DNA of 64,000 nt, taken from NCBI RefSeq assembly GCF_003412455.1, contig NZ_QTJU01000002.1, positions 1-64,000 on the forward strand, read 5' to 3'. A program made the translations under genes and the position numbers. Under the pieces are notes generated by a model. That model was not told the origin of the DNA. It did not search any database and saw only the letters and a list, made by a program, of their open reading frames with translations. Of the stretch, positions 34,243-44,600 are shown piece by piece (position 1 is the first letter of the stretch; every line of letters starts with the position of its first letter). This DNA is from Deminuibacter soli. Its GTDB lineage: Bacteria > Bacteroidota > Bacteroidia > Chitinophagales > Chitinophagaceae.

Positions 34243-34916
34243 TATAATTCGGCCCAGCCGGTTGGGGGTAAAAGATTAATACTGCTGCCCGGGCTTTTGC
34301 CCGATACAATTTTCATAGAGGCAGACAGCCACATAAAGAATTCACGGAACATGAGCCCTTTCAGTTTCAGCGGCTCTCTTGGTGAAATCTGTTTCAGCAG
34401 TTTCATGTTGGCGCCTTCGATACCAATGGCGAAAAAGGCGAAAGACTTTTTCTCTTCTCCTTCTTTTACCAGGCTGGCAGCATGTTCCCAGCTGTCTGTC
34501 GGTGCGCCGTCTGTAATGAGGATAATCCAGGGCTTGTAATAACCAATGCCATGATTTTTGTATTCCTGCTTGCGCTTGTTCACCAGGTCAATACCCATGG
34601 CAATCGCAGCGCCCATCGGCGTATCGGCGTTGGTGGTTAATTCCCTTAACCCGAAATTGGGTACTGTGTGAAAGTCAGATTCCAGAGTAACCGGCCCGAA
34701 AGTGATCACTGCTATCTCTACGCGTTTAACGGCGAGGGGATCTTCAAGCAGCTCGTTGCGGAATGTTTTAATGCCTTCGTTCAGCTGGCGTATGGGATTG
34801 CCGGCCATGGACCCGGAAGTGTCGAGCAACAATACACAGGGGCATCTTGGCTCGGGATTGTCGGCAAAGTTGTCACTGCCAAACGGGATTTGCTCGAATG
34901 AAATATATTCATCCAT
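34242..34916 (-). CDS. vWA-domain protein (TerY-like)
   Basis: A 224-residue von Willebrand A protein with a complete MIDAS: DTSGSM (32-37), the Thr in NADTPMG and the Asp in LITDGAPTD. TerY proteins of this type are thought to be metal-binding adaptors whose phosphorylation state is set by the adjacent kinase and phosphatase. It is first in the triad. TATTTTTC on the minus strand near 34950 is a weak promoter candidate. Confidence 0.88.
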   Translation of the reverse strand: MDEYISFEQIPFGSDNFADNPEPRCPCVLLLDTSGSMAGNPIRQLNEGIKTFRNELLEDPLAVKRVEIAVITFGPVTLESDFHTVPNFGLRELTTNADTPMGAAIAMGIDLVNKRKQEYKNHGIGYYKPWIILITDGAPTDSWEHAASLVKEGEEKKSFAFFAIGIEGANMKLLKQISPREPLKLKGLMFREFFMWLSASMKIVSGKSPGSSINLLPPTGWAEL

Positions 34917-35104
34917 GTTTTTAAAGCGTTTAGGTGCCCGAAAAATAAAGATTTATTGGTTAAGGCACACTATAAATTGCTGAAAATGTTTGCGGCACTG
35001 TCTGTAACACATCATGAATAAAGTTATTTATACCAGCTGTGTTGACCTGTATGCCCCTGTTCAATACCAGTGATTTGATTAGTTTTATTGCAGAAAGCTT
35101 TACC

Positions 35105-35632
35105 ATGATTCAATACACTGCCATTATACAGCGCTTTGAAAAGCAAGGAGAGAAAACCGGGTGGACTTATATTGACATACCCGCAGAATATGCACAGAAG
35201 CTGCTTCCGGGCAACAAAAAATCATTCAGGGTAAAAGGCAGGCTCGATGCTTATGCCTTTGAAGCTGTAAGCCTGCTGCCTATGGGAGAAGGCAATTTTA
35301 TTATGCCCCTGAATGGCGCAGTGCGGAAGGCGATTAAAAAGCAGGTGGGCGCTTCGCTGGTGGTAAAGCTGGCTGTTGATAAAAATCCCGAGCCGGTGAA
35401 AATGATCCCCGAATTACTGGAATGCCTGGAAGATGAGCCAGCTGCACTAGCCTACTGGCAGGGAATACCCCAATCGCACCGCAATTACTGGATTAAATGG
35501 ATTGAAACGGCCAAAACCGATACCACCAGAACCAAACGCATCGCTCAGTCTGTTAATGCGATGGCGGTAAAAAAAGATTTTGGCCAGATGTTGCGCGATG
35601 CACGTGATGATCGTAAGAATTTATTGGGGTAA
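35105..35632 (+). CDS. DUF1905 / YdeI-like (OmdA) protein
   Basis: A 175-residue cytoplasmic protein with an N-terminal DUF1905 domain (about 1-85, starting YTAIIQRFEKQGEKTGWTYI) and a C-terminal bacteriocin-protection YdeI/OmpD-associated domain (about 95-165, SHRNYWIKWIETAKTDTTR). Relatives are linked to polymyxin and bacteriocin tolerance, but the biochemistry is unknown. I begin at 35105; a frame upstream to 35039 has no domain support. It is divergent from the TerY triad and 9 bases ahead of a SelW-like gene. Confidence 0.85.
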   Translation: MIQYTAIIQRFEKQGEKTGWTYIDIPAEYAQKLLPGNKKSFRVKGRLDAYAFEAVSLLPMGEGNFIMPLNGAVRKAIKKQVGASLVVKLAVDKNPEPVKMIPELLECLEDEPAALAYWQGIPQSHRNYWIKWIETAKTDTTRTKRIAQSVNAMAVKKDFGQMLRDARDDRKNLLG

Positions 35633-35641
35633 CTTTAAGGC

Positions 35642-35920
35642 ATGAAGCCTACCGTAACCATTGAATACTGTCCCCGCTGCGGATGGATGCTGCGCGCCGC
35701 CTACATGGCGCAGGAACTGTTGACTACTTTCCAGGACGAGCTGCACGGCGTATTGCTGCAGCCCAGTGAAACGGCTGGTTGTTACCAGGTAAGGGTAAAC
35801 CACCACCTCGTGTTCGACCGTAAAACCATGGGCCGCTTTCCTGAAGCCAAAGAACTGAAACAGCTGGTGCGCGATACCGTGGCGCCGGGTAAGGCGCTGG
35901 GCCATTCTGACCATAAATAA
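35642..35920 (+). CDS. SelT/SelW/SelH-like Rdx-family protein
   Basis: A 92-residue thioredoxin-like protein of the Rdx family. The redox motif CPRC (residues 10-13, in EYCPRCGW) uses two ordinary cysteines, not selenocysteine. Likely a small cytoplasmic thiol oxidoreductase of unknown partner. It starts 9 bases after the YdeI-like gene and is probably co-transcribed. Confidence 0.88.
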   Translation: MKPTVTIEYCPRCGWMLRAAYMAQELLTTFQDELHGVLLQPSETAGCYQVRVNHHLVFDRKTMGRFPEAKELKQLVRDTVAPGKALGHSDHK

Positions 35921-35994
35921 CTCCTGCACTGCAGCAGGCGGCCTGGCCTGCCCATACTGGCATAAATACTGTACTGCATCCCTAAACACCAGTT

Positions 35995-37341
35995 ATGTTA
36001 CCAGTACAGCAGCTAGCTCTCAATATTCCTAAAGTGAACAAGCCCCGCGTAGTGGTAGTGGGCAGTGGTTTCGGCGGTTTGAATGTGGTGAAATACCTGC
36101 CCGACAGCCGTTTCCAGGTTGTATTGTTCGATAAACACAATTACCATACGTTTCAGCCTTTGTTGTACCAGGTGGCCACTGCCGGTTTGCAGGCAGATGC
36201 CATTGCAGGCCCGCTGCGCAGCCAGTTCAGGAAGAAAAAAGATTTTGAATTCCGCATGCTGAAAGTGCAATCTGTAAACCCTGCCCTGCACACCATCAGC
36301 ACACTGGCCGGCGACCTGGAATATGATTACCTGGTAATTGCCAATGGCGCTAAATCCAACTATTTCGGCGACCAGAAAATGGAGCAGCTGGCGCTTCCGC
36401 TTAAAAGCATTCCCGACGCGCTTGACCTGCGCAGCCAGCTGATGCAGTTATTTGAATGGGCCAGCATTAATAAGGACGAATCTATTAAAGACCATATACT
36501 GAACATTGTGCTTATTGGCGGCGGCCCTACCGGGGTAGAAATGGCCGGTGCACTGGCCGAGCTGAAAAAATACGTGCTGCCCAAAGATTACCCGCGCCTC
36601 GATTTTTCGCACATGTGTATTTACCTGCTCGAGGGGATGGACAGGTTACTGCCACCCATGTCGCCCCAGGCCAGCGCCCGCGCTAAAAAAGATCTGGAGA
36701 AACTGGGCGTGGAAATAAAACTGGGAGCCATGGTACAATCCTACGACGGGGAAACCGTGACGCTTAAAAATGGTGAACAGCTGAAATCGTTTACCGTGGT
36801 ATGGACGGCCGGCGTAACCGGTGATGTGCTGCCCGGCCTGCCACCGGAATGGGCAGAAAAAGGGCGCCTGCTTACGGATGAAAACTGCCGGGTAAAAGGC
36901 AGCAGCAATATTTTCGCTATCGGCGATATTGCTATAATGAAAAGCGAAGCAACACCCAAAGGCCATCCCGGCCTGGCGCAACCTGCCATGCAAATGGGCA
37001 AGTACCTAGGGAAGAACCTCTATGCCCTGCACAGCAACCAGTCTGTTAAGCCATTTAAGTATTTTGATAAAGGATCGCTGGCTACCATCGGCAGGGGCAA
37101 GGCAGTGGCCGATTTGCCGGGTAAGCTGCACTTTGGCGGTTTGCTGGCCTGGTGGATCTGGTTGTTTGTACACATCGGCTTTTTAATCAGCTTCCGGAAC
37201 AAGATGCTGGTGTTCACCAACTGGCTCTGGAACTTCTTTACGTTTGACAAAGGCAATCGCCTGATCATCCGCCCCTATATCAGGAAAAACGATGTAAAAA
37301 CAGAGAAAGTGTTCGAGTTAAACGCTACAGAACATGCATGA
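35995..37341 (+). CDS. Type II NADH dehydrogenase-like flavoprotein
   Basis: A 448-residue NAD(P)/FAD oxidoreductase of the NDH-2 type, which passes electrons from NADH to quinone without pumping protons. FAD site VVVGSGFGGLNV (about 19-30) and NYHTFQPLLYQVATAGL; NAD site IVLIGGGPTGVEMAG; FAD-contacting FAIGDIA. The C-terminal HFGGLLAWWIWLFVHIGFL segment (about 380-398) is the membrane-binding region. It faces the cytoplasm. The gene stands apart from other respiratory genes. Confidence 0.92.
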   Translation: MLPVQQLALNIPKVNKPRVVVVGSGFGGLNVVKYLPDSRFQVVLFDKHNYHTFQPLLYQVATAGLQADAIAGPLRSQFRKKKDFEFRMLKVQSVNPALHTISTLAGDLEYDYLVIANGAKSNYFGDQKMEQLALPLKSIPDALDLRSQLMQLFEWASINKDESIKDHILNIVLIGGGPTGVEMAGALAELKKYVLPKDYPRLDFSHMCIYLLEGMDRLLPPMSPQASARAKKDLEKLGVEIKLGAMVQSYDGETVTLKNGEQLKSFTVVWTAGVTGDVLPGLPPEWAEKGRLLTDENCRVKGSSNIFAIGDIAIMKSEATPKGHPGLAQPAMQMGKYLGKNLYALHSNQSVKPFKYFDKGSLATIGRGKAVADLPGKLHFGGLLAWWIWLFVHIGFLISFRNKMLVFTNWLWNFFTFDKGNRLIIRPYIRKNDVKTEKVFELNATEHA

Positions 37342-37644
37342 AATTTTGTTATATTATTTTTCATGAAATATCTGCTGTTTTGACGCAAAAGGCGCCTGAA
37401 ATCTTATATTTATAGCTGAGAAAACTACTACTTGCAACAGGGATCTTCAGTTAAAGATACCCCGGTAATATTTTACCGCACAAGGATAAAGCAGGTGTTA
37501 CTGCCTGTTATCGTTGCAGGCTGGCTGGCATGACTACAGTTGATGAACGCACGCATAACAACTGTTACAGTGTTACTGTAAAATGTACTTTTTGCTCAGG
37601 TATAATTTGAACCGGGTTGTTTGCAGCCCGGTTTTTTATTGCAG
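37342..37644 (+). other. Gene-free 300 bases ending in a rightward terminator
   Basis: No protein gene is seen. A strong rightward hairpin at 37610-37638 lies about 270 bases beyond ndh. Either ndh has a long 3' UTR or an independent small RNA lies here. TATATTTA near 37405 is a possible -7 box. Confidence 0.45.
37610..37638 (+). terminator. Rightward terminator
   Basis: AACCGGG (37610-37616) and CCCGGTT (37627-37633) form the stem; TTTTTAT follows on the plus strand only. The leftward gene's stop is just beyond it. Confidence 0.7.
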
Positions 37645-39204
37645 TTATCTCAGTTTCAGCAGCAGTAAGGCAGGGCCCTGCTGCCAGTTGGCATGCGGGT
37701 TAATAAAATTAGGTCCCACAGAGCAATTGCCCAGCAGCAGTTCTGTTTTACCATCGTGATCAATGTCTGCCGCATCCATGGTCATCCAGCGGCCTTCTTT
37801 TGCTTCGGGAATGCTGTACGGGGTAAACTGGCCATTGCCCTGGTTTTGCAGGTACACAAAGCTTTCTTCTGGCTGGTGTGCAAAATCGGCAAAATAGGCA
37901 ATAGCAGCAATATCAGGGTCGCCGTCATTGTCAAAATCGCGTACAAGGGCTTTGTAGCAGCCATTGATGGGGAAGAAATACTGTTGTTTAAAATGGTTGT
38001 GTCCATCGTTCAGGAAAATATATACGCCATGGTAGGGCTTCAGGATAGTGGAGTAATCGCCGTTATCGCCGCAGGTATAAACAATATCCGGTGCGCTGTC
38101 TTTATTGAAATCGGTTAACTCGAAAAAAGTAGAGCCATAAGAAGGCGGAAACCGCAACACTTCCTCCTGGCTGAATTCGCCATTGCCTTTGTTGGTGTAC
38201 AGGAAAATGCCTTCCTCGCCTTGTGCAAACAGCGTCCATATATCAGGTTTGCCGTCATGGTTATAATCCTGCACATAGGTTTTAATGGCGCCGGGCACGC
38301 TACGCAGCACGTGTTGTGTAAACTGGTTGCTGTCTTTTTGCTCCAGCCACGACAGCTGTCCCTGCAGGTAACCAAATTCGCCGGCAACATAATCCTGTTT
38401 GCCATCACCGTTAAAATCACCTGCTGCAATGGTTACAGGCCGCATCAGGTTGCCGGTAAGCCGGGGATTGCTTAATTGCAGTTTACCGGTTGTTTGCAGT
38501 AATTGCAGAAAGCCCCCCCTGGCATTGTTGGGTGAAAAAGCGCCCATGTTACAGGCAACAGTGCCTGCGGGTGATGCAGTAACATCCACCACGGCACCGC
38601 CGGTGTGCAGGGAATCTGTTGGCTGTAACTGCCCGTTAAAAGCATGCAGTGATTGCTGTATAATATCTGCTGTGAGAATATGCCGGCCTGCTGAATCCCA
38701 TTTAACAAAGCAGGTGGCCGGTGTAGCGCCCTGTTGTTTGGGGCGTGTTACGGTAAACAGCGTACTGCTTACCTGGATGGGCTGCGTGCGTTGCTGCTGG
38801 GGCAGTGTATCGGGCGATACAGCTGTGTAGTAATCTATGATCTGCTGCCATTGCTGTGCTGTTACGGCTGGCTGTGCAGGGTAGAAATTTTTATCAAGAT
38901 TGGGATCGTTCTGGTTGCTGGGGTACTTTTTCATGAGGTGTTCAAAAATACCCAGCCGCGGACCCATTTGCGGCAGCACACCGTTTTCCCAGGTATTGGC
39001 ATCGAGCAATGAGGGATCGGGTAAGGTGTGGCAAGACTGGCAGTATTGTGCTGCCAGCTTTTGGCCCGCTGCAATGCTTTCATCAGCTGTTTGTGCATGT
39101 GAAAGATTTTTATGCAACAAGGGTTTAGATTGGCAGGCTGCCATTAAAACGCCGATACTGAAAATAATAAAGCCGGTTTTATAGCGGGCGGTTGTATACT
39201 GCAT
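37645..39204 (-). CDS. Cytochrome-c-like lipoprotein with FG-GAP/VCBS repeats
   Basis: A 519-residue lipoprotein (lipobox MAAC, Cys at about 24). Residues about 40-135 look like a small cytochrome c domain with one heme motif, CQSCH, and a Met-rich stretch that may give the distal ligand. The rest is a beta-propeller of FG-GAP/VCBS repeats with calcium-type loops (DFNGDGKQDY, DYNHDGKPDI, DFDNDGDPDI, DIDHDGKTEL). Fusions like this are common in Bacteroidota and Planctomycetes surface proteins. Role unknown; it follows a DUF1573 gene and a SusCD pair on the same strand. Confidence 0.82.
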   Translation of the reverse strand: MQYTTARYKTGFIIFSIGVLMAACQSKPLLHKNLSHAQTADESIAAGQKLAAQYCQSCHTLPDPSLLDANTWENGVLPQMGPRLGIFEHLMKKYPSNQNDPNLDKNFYPAQPAVTAQQWQQIIDYYTAVSPDTLPQQQRTQPIQVSSTLFTVTRPKQQGATPATCFVKWDSAGRHILTADIIQQSLHAFNGQLQPTDSLHTGGAVVDVTASPAGTVACNMGAFSPNNARGGFLQLLQTTGKLQLSNPRLTGNLMRPVTIAAGDFNGDGKQDYVAGEFGYLQGQLSWLEQKDSNQFTQHVLRSVPGAIKTYVQDYNHDGKPDIWTLFAQGEEGIFLYTNKGNGEFSQEEVLRFPPSYGSTFFELTDFNKDSAPDIVYTCGDNGDYSTILKPYHGVYIFLNDGHNHFKQQYFFPINGCYKALVRDFDNDGDPDIAAIAYFADFAHQPEESFVYLQNQGNGQFTPYSIPEAKEGRWMTMDAADIDHDGKTELLLGNCSVGPNFINPHANWQQGPALLLLKLR

Positions 39205-39250
39205 GCGATGCTGTTGAAATAAAATTGCGCTGAATGCCTGTAACTATGGG

Positions 39251-39721
39251 TTATGGTTTGGGAATAGCCGGTGCAGTGGGCCTGGGAATAACGTTACCTA
39301 CCAGGTACAGCACATGTACGGTGCCGTTGTTGGTGTTGGAGGTAATGGTAATGCCCTTGCGTGCAGCGCCGGGATGGCCTTCGCTGTTGAAGGTGGCAAC
39401 AAGCGTATCTTCTTCACCGCTGAAAATGGGTTTCTCGGGGAAGCTGGGAACCGTGCAGCCGCAGCTGCTGCGTATATTTGAAAGGAACAGGGGTCTTTTA
39501 CCCGTGTTTTTAAAACGGAATTTCACCCGTACACTATCGCCTTCTTTCAGGGTGCCGAAGTTTTGAACAGTATCGTACCATTGAATGGTGGTGTAATGTT
39601 CAACATCTACCTGTGCAAGATAACTCGGGCGAAGATTGAGTTTGTTTTCATACGGGTTGTGGCGGTCGCGGCATGCAACCAGGCATGCGATAACAATAGC
39701 TGTTGCGAAAATTCTTTTCAT
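39251..39721 (-). CDS. DUF1573 lipoprotein
   Basis: A 156-residue lipoprotein (lipobox LVAC at residues 13-16). The DUF1573 Ig-like domain carries the core DTVQNFGTLKEGDSVRVKFRFKN and SSCGCTVPSFPE. I start at 39721 because that ATG begins the signal peptide; an in-frame ATG-like start at 39796 would add 25 residues. Function of DUF1573 is unknown. It lies between susD and the cytochrome/FG-GAP gene, all leftward. Confidence 0.87.
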   Translation of the reverse strand: MKRIFATAIVIACLVACRDRHNPYENKLNLRPSYLAQVDVEHYTTIQWYDTVQNFGTLKEGDSVRVKFRFKNTGKRPLFLSNIRSSCGCTVPSFPEKPIFSGEEDTLVATFNSEGHPGAARKGITITSNTNNGTVHVLYLVGNVIPRPTAPAIPKP

Positions 39722-39781
39722 ACTTACTGGCTTGTGGTGCAATGTTAAAAACAGGGAGAAAGTTAGTGATTTAATTAACGC

Positions 39782-39820
39782 AAAAGGTCGTTGCAAACTG
39801 GCAACGACCTTTTGTTTTTT
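39782..39820 (-). terminator. Terminator after susD
   Basis: A perfect 13-bp stem, AAAAGGTCGTTGC with GCAACGACCTTTT, and a 6-base loop. T runs exist on both strands, stronger on the plus strand. It lies 23 bases past the susD stop and separates SusCD from the DUF1573 gene. Confidence 0.75.
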
Positions 39821-39835
39821 TGAACAGAATAAAAA

Positions 39836-41623
39836 TTACTGCGGGTAATTCGGGTTCTGTTTCAGTTTTGCTTTACCCACCAGGTCAATTTGTATTTGAG
39901 GGATGGGGAAGTATTCATTTTTACCAGCTGTGAAGTGACCACCAGGTAAGTCACCGGTAATTTGTCCTTCGTAAGCATAGTAGGCATTCATTGTTGTTTC
40001 TGCTATGCCCCAGCGAACCAGGTCAAAGAAGCGCTGACCTTCACAAGCCAGTTCCAGTTTGCGTTCAAAACGTATTGCTTTCAGCGCGTAATCCTGTGAA
40101 GGGAAACTTGCATAAGGAGCTATTACGTAGTTGGCTGCATTGGTACCGGAGAAACCACCCATTGGGTTGGCAGGGTCTGCATATGTTTTCAGGAAGTTAA
40201 CAGGCAGTGCTGCTCTTTTCCTTACATCATTCACATGTTCCAGTGCGCCGGAAAGGTTGCCCAGTTGTGCCTGAGTTTCGGCCCACAGCAACAGTACGTC
40301 TGCATAACGGATAATGTGAATGTTGATGGCAGAACCTGGTGCCCAGGTGCTCTGGTCAGAATAAGTACCGGCGGTTGCCTGCCAGTAAAGGTTCTTTTTG
40401 TTGGCGAACGGACCGGCAGATGCCTGATCGCGGATCCAGTGGCTGCCTGGGTGGTTACCCCAGTCGTGCAATGGAATGCCGCGGCGGCCGATGGTCCAGT
40501 CGATACGTGGATCCAGCGGATCAGCATCGGGTGTAAACGGTGCACCGCCCTGGTCGCCTTCAGAAATAACACCCATGTCATTTTTTACCGGGTGGCTGTT
40601 ATAATCATCCAGGTAAGGCAGGCCACTGGCATCTGTTCTGTAAGAGTTAGACAGGTCGATAGAAGGCTGGTAGAAACCGCAGCAACGGAAAGGACTGTTG
40701 TAAGGGAAGTTCAGCATATCGCCGCCGTTGGCATTGGCGATAGAGTTGGTTCCGTCATTGGCAGTCATCTGTATGTCGAATACAGTTTCCTTGTTGTTTT
40801 TGGTAGCAGCATCAAACTGGTCTTCAAACCTGTCGGTAAGGCCATAAGCCAAACCGGTAGAGGTCATACCACCGGCGCCGATTTCTTCAAACAGTGCTTC
40901 CGCTTCTGTCCATTTTTTCTCGTATACATAGGTTTTTGCGAGATAACATTTAGCAGCCCATTTGTTGGCCTGGCCTGCAGTTGGCGCTTTATCACCAAGG
41001 CTGTCGGCAGCTGCTTTAAAGTCTTTCTCGATCATCGGCCATATGTCTTTGTCATTTGGCTGGTTGAAGTCTGTAGTGGTTTCATCAATCCATGGAACCA
41101 TGTTGAAGAACTTCTTCAGCTCAAAGTAGTAGTGGCCGCGCAGGAACCTTGCTTCGTTCGCGATGTTTACGCGGTCTGTAGCAGTGAGGTTGGGTGTTTG
41201 CGGAACTGTTTTTAAAACAGCATTACAACGTGCGATGCCTTCGTACAGGGCTTTCCATTTGGTATTGAAGAAACCATTGGAAGGGTCTTCCTGTGCAGTG
41301 GCGATAGGAACGATCGGCGGCTGGTCACCAAGGCTGGAGCCTTTGTGTGAATCACCACCTGCTACGCTGCCGTAAATCCAGTTACTGGGAGAAGCTTCCC
41401 ATGGAGCACCGCCTGCAATGGCATTGTTGCCTGCACCCTGGCCGTCAAGCGCAGCATAAGCGCCGGCTAACAGCGCCTGTAATACTGTTTTAGTAGGCAG
41501 CAGGTCAGGGCTCAGAGCACCCTTGGCTGACTGGTCGAGAAAGCTCTTGTTACACGCATTGAATAATACCGCACCGGACAAAGCGGGTATTATCATCCAT
41601 ATTTTATTGATTTTCTTTTTCAT
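39836..41623 (-). CDS. SusD/RagB nutrient-binding lipoprotein
   Basis: The surface-exposed lid lipoprotein of a SusCD uptake pump; 595 residues with lipobox NAC (Cys at about 24). TPR-like helices bind ligand and pack on SusC: FLRGHYYFELKKFF and the C-terminal ERKLELACEGQRFFDLVRWG are family signatures. It is co-transcribed with susC, 23 bases apart. I start at ATG 41623; a TTG at 41641 is also in frame. Substrate cannot be read from sequence, and no carbohydrate enzyme is adjacent. Confidence 0.95.
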   Translation of the reverse strand: MKKKINKIWMIIPALSGAVLFNACNKSFLDQSAKGALSPDLLPTKTVLQALLAGAYAALDGQGAGNNAIAGGAPWEASPSNWIYGSVAGGDSHKGSSLGDQPPIVPIATAQEDPSNGFFNTKWKALYEGIARCNAVLKTVPQTPNLTATDRVNIANEARFLRGHYYFELKKFFNMVPWIDETTTDFNQPNDKDIWPMIEKDFKAAADSLGDKAPTAGQANKWAAKCYLAKTYVYEKKWTEAEALFEEIGAGGMTSTGLAYGLTDRFEDQFDAATKNNKETVFDIQMTANDGTNSIANANGGDMLNFPYNSPFRCCGFYQPSIDLSNSYRTDASGLPYLDDYNSHPVKNDMGVISEGDQGGAPFTPDADPLDPRIDWTIGRRGIPLHDWGNHPGSHWIRDQASAGPFANKKNLYWQATAGTYSDQSTWAPGSAINIHIIRYADVLLLWAETQAQLGNLSGALEHVNDVRKRAALPVNFLKTYADPANPMGGFSGTNAANYVIAPYASFPSQDYALKAIRFERKLELACEGQRFFDLVRWGIAETTMNAYYAYEGQITGDLPGGHFTAGKNEYFPIPQIQIDLVGKAKLKQNPNYPQ

Positions 41624-41646
41624 TCTGATAAATTTTGGCAAGCTGA

Positions 41647-44600
41647 TTAAAATACTACTTGGATACCGAACAAATACTGGCGGGGATTAGCATAAGCACC
41701 TTCATCAATACCAAAATCAGTAGTAGCGTTGACATTACCTGAATTGGTAGAAATTTCAGGATCAATACCAGAATATTTGGTAATGGTAAAGAGGTTGGCT
41801 GCCTGCACATAAGCTCTCAGGCGGCTGATACCTGCTTTTTTCAGGCTTGCGAAATTAAAGCTGTAACCCAACTGCATGTTTTTGCAACGCAGGTATGAAC
41901 CGTTCTCAACGAAGTAAGAGTTAGGAACACTCTGTGTGCTGAAGTAGCTGCCTGCTTCCTGGATAGGTGCTTTGGCGTGAGTGTTGGTGGGTGTCCATGA
42001 ATTGTACAGCGCTGTTTTGCTGTTGGCACCACCTGGGAATGAACCATAGAAATCAGTCCACCATTTAACGTTGTTCCAGATATCATTGCCTTGTACACCG
42101 TACAGGAACATGCTGAAATCAAAGTCTTTGTAAGTAAGGCCCAGGTTTAAGCCATAGCTGAAATCGGGGCTTGGGTTACCCAGGAAAACTTTGCTGTCGT
42201 TGGTGATCTGGTGCTGGTTTTTGCTGTCAGCATAACGGAAGCGGCCTACAGCAGCATCTGTCTGGTAAACTGCGTTAGGGTTACCGGTAGCTTTCTGTGC
42301 TTCTGCATTGGCTGCATCAATTTCAGCCTGGCTTTGCCAGAAACCGGTTACTTTATAACCATAGAACTGGCTGATTGAATGACCTACAGCGTTACGCACG
42401 ATGTTAGAACCATTAAAGCGCCTGCTGTCCTGGTCGAAGTAAGGTGTACCGCTGGCATCAATCTGGGTAATGGTGTTGCTGAATGTAGTGAATGTACCGG
42501 TAGCGTCCAGTTTCAGGTCTTTGGCAATATTGATGTGACCGGTTACGGCAACGTCAACACCTGAGTTTTTCATAGAAGCTACGTTGAAAGCTGGTACTGT
42601 ACCGGCACCATAAGTACCGGGGAAAGTAAGCTGGTACAGCAGGTCTTTGATGTCTTTGTGGTAGTAATCTGCGGTTACTTCCAGTGCACCTTTAAAGAAG
42701 GTACCATCAAAACCTACGTTCAGGTTTTTGTCTTTTTCCCATTTACCGTTCGGGTTACCAAACTGTTGCAGGCTTACACCCTGTACAATGGCAGAACCGC
42801 CGTAAGGATAGTAAGTGGTTTGTTTGTTGGTACCGTACAGTGTGTAAGAGTTAGTGCCAAGGGCGTTAAACTGGTTACCCATGGTACCGTATGAACCGCG
42901 GATTTTCAGATCGGTGATCCAGCCTACGTTTTTCATGAAGTTTTCCTGTGAAATACGCCAGCCGATGCTCACCGCAGGGAAAGTACCCCACCTGTTGGTA
43001 GTGAATTTAGATGAACCGTCTCTTCTTACAGTTGCACCTAACAGGTATTTGTCTTTGAAAGTATAATCCAGTCTGCCGAAATAAGAAACCAGCGTGTTGT
43101 CAGCGCCAAATGCAGTGGTAGAGTTAATACCATTGTTCTGGTTGCTGTAGTTGGTTTGTGTGCCTAAGCCGGTAGAAAGTGAAGTGTAGTTGGGATCGAA
43201 ATTCAGGTAACCCAGTGTAGTACCACCCAGGTTGCGGTTGGTAGCCAGGTAAGCTTCTGTACCACCCAGCAGTTTCAGGTCATGATCACCTGCTGTAAGA
43301 TGGTAAGCCAGGGTGTTGGTCCATGTCCAGTTGTAACCGCTATAGGCAGTTTCTGTGTATGAGTTGGTCGTCAGGTTTTCTGAGTTCTCATATTCAGGAA
43401 AGGCAAATGAGTGGTTTGAACCGCTGTACACTTCACCGCCGAAGCTGGTGCGTGCAGTCAGGTTTTTCAGGATGTCCACTTCACCAAAAATGTTACCGAA
43501 CAGGCGGTTAGCCAGGCCTTTGTTGTTGGCTGTACGCTGCTGGATGGCAACAGGGTTTTTGGCGTTACCAAGGTCTTTACCGGCAGAACCGGCATAGTTG
43601 CCTTTGATATCATACACCGGGATCATCGGGTTTTCGCGGAAGGCCATACCAATGGCGCTGCCTTCTACCAGGATACCGCTGGCTGCCTGCGGGTTGCTGA
43701 TAACAGAGTAACCCATGTTTTCGCCTACGCGCAGGAAGTTGGTGATTTTATAAGTACTGTTTGCACGGATGGTGAAACGTCTTAAGTACGTGTTGATCAG
43801 TGTACCCTGCTGATTGAAATAGTTTACAGAGAACAGGTAAGCTGCCTGGTCGTTACCGCCTGTTACAGCAAGGTTATGCTGTGTAATAGGGGCATTTCTG
43901 AAGATCTGGTGGTACCAGTCTGTACCTGTTTTGTTGGCTTGTACAATCTGGTGAAAGCCGTCCATGCTGCCATTGTAGTTGGGATCGAGGTAGTAAGTAG
44001 AAGGATCTGTTCCGGGATCGCCTGCTTTGGCACCGTTAGGCAGAATATAGTCAGGAATTACAGGAGTAGTGCCTGAGCCAAACTGCGCATCGGTTGGTGC
44101 TTTACCTGAATTTTTGTAAGCCAGCCATTTCAGGTTACCCATTTCCTGCGGGCTAAGGATATCCCATACATTGCCGCCTTTGGGTTTTTGTGTACCCACA
44201 TAGCCGTCGTAAGAGACTTTTACTTTGCCTGTGCCTTTGCGTGTAGTTACGATGATAACGCCGTTAGAAGCGCGTGAACCGTAAATAGAAGAGGCGCCCG
44301 CATCTTTCAGCACCTGGGTGCTGGCGATATCATTCGGGTTAATGTCATTGATGTTTTGTGTGGGAACACCGTCAACAACAAACAGCGGGGCGTTGTTGCC
44401 GAATGTGTTGAAGCCGCGGATCCTAACCTGTGGTGTTTGGCCGGGTTGGCCGGTTCCCACTACGGTTAAGCCCGAAACCTGTCCCTGCAGCATGTTGTTA
44501 AGGTCGGCCACCGGTTGTTTTTTGGCGGCTTCCATGTTAACAATGGCTACAGAACCGGTAAGGTCTTTCTTCTTCTGGGAAGAATAACCGGTTACTACGA

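Noticed and set aside
40235-41215. Long rightward open frame (326 codons) opposite susD
   Set aside because: It is antisense to a strongly supported SusD protein and its translation has no recognisable motif; long antisense frames are a by-product of codon use here.
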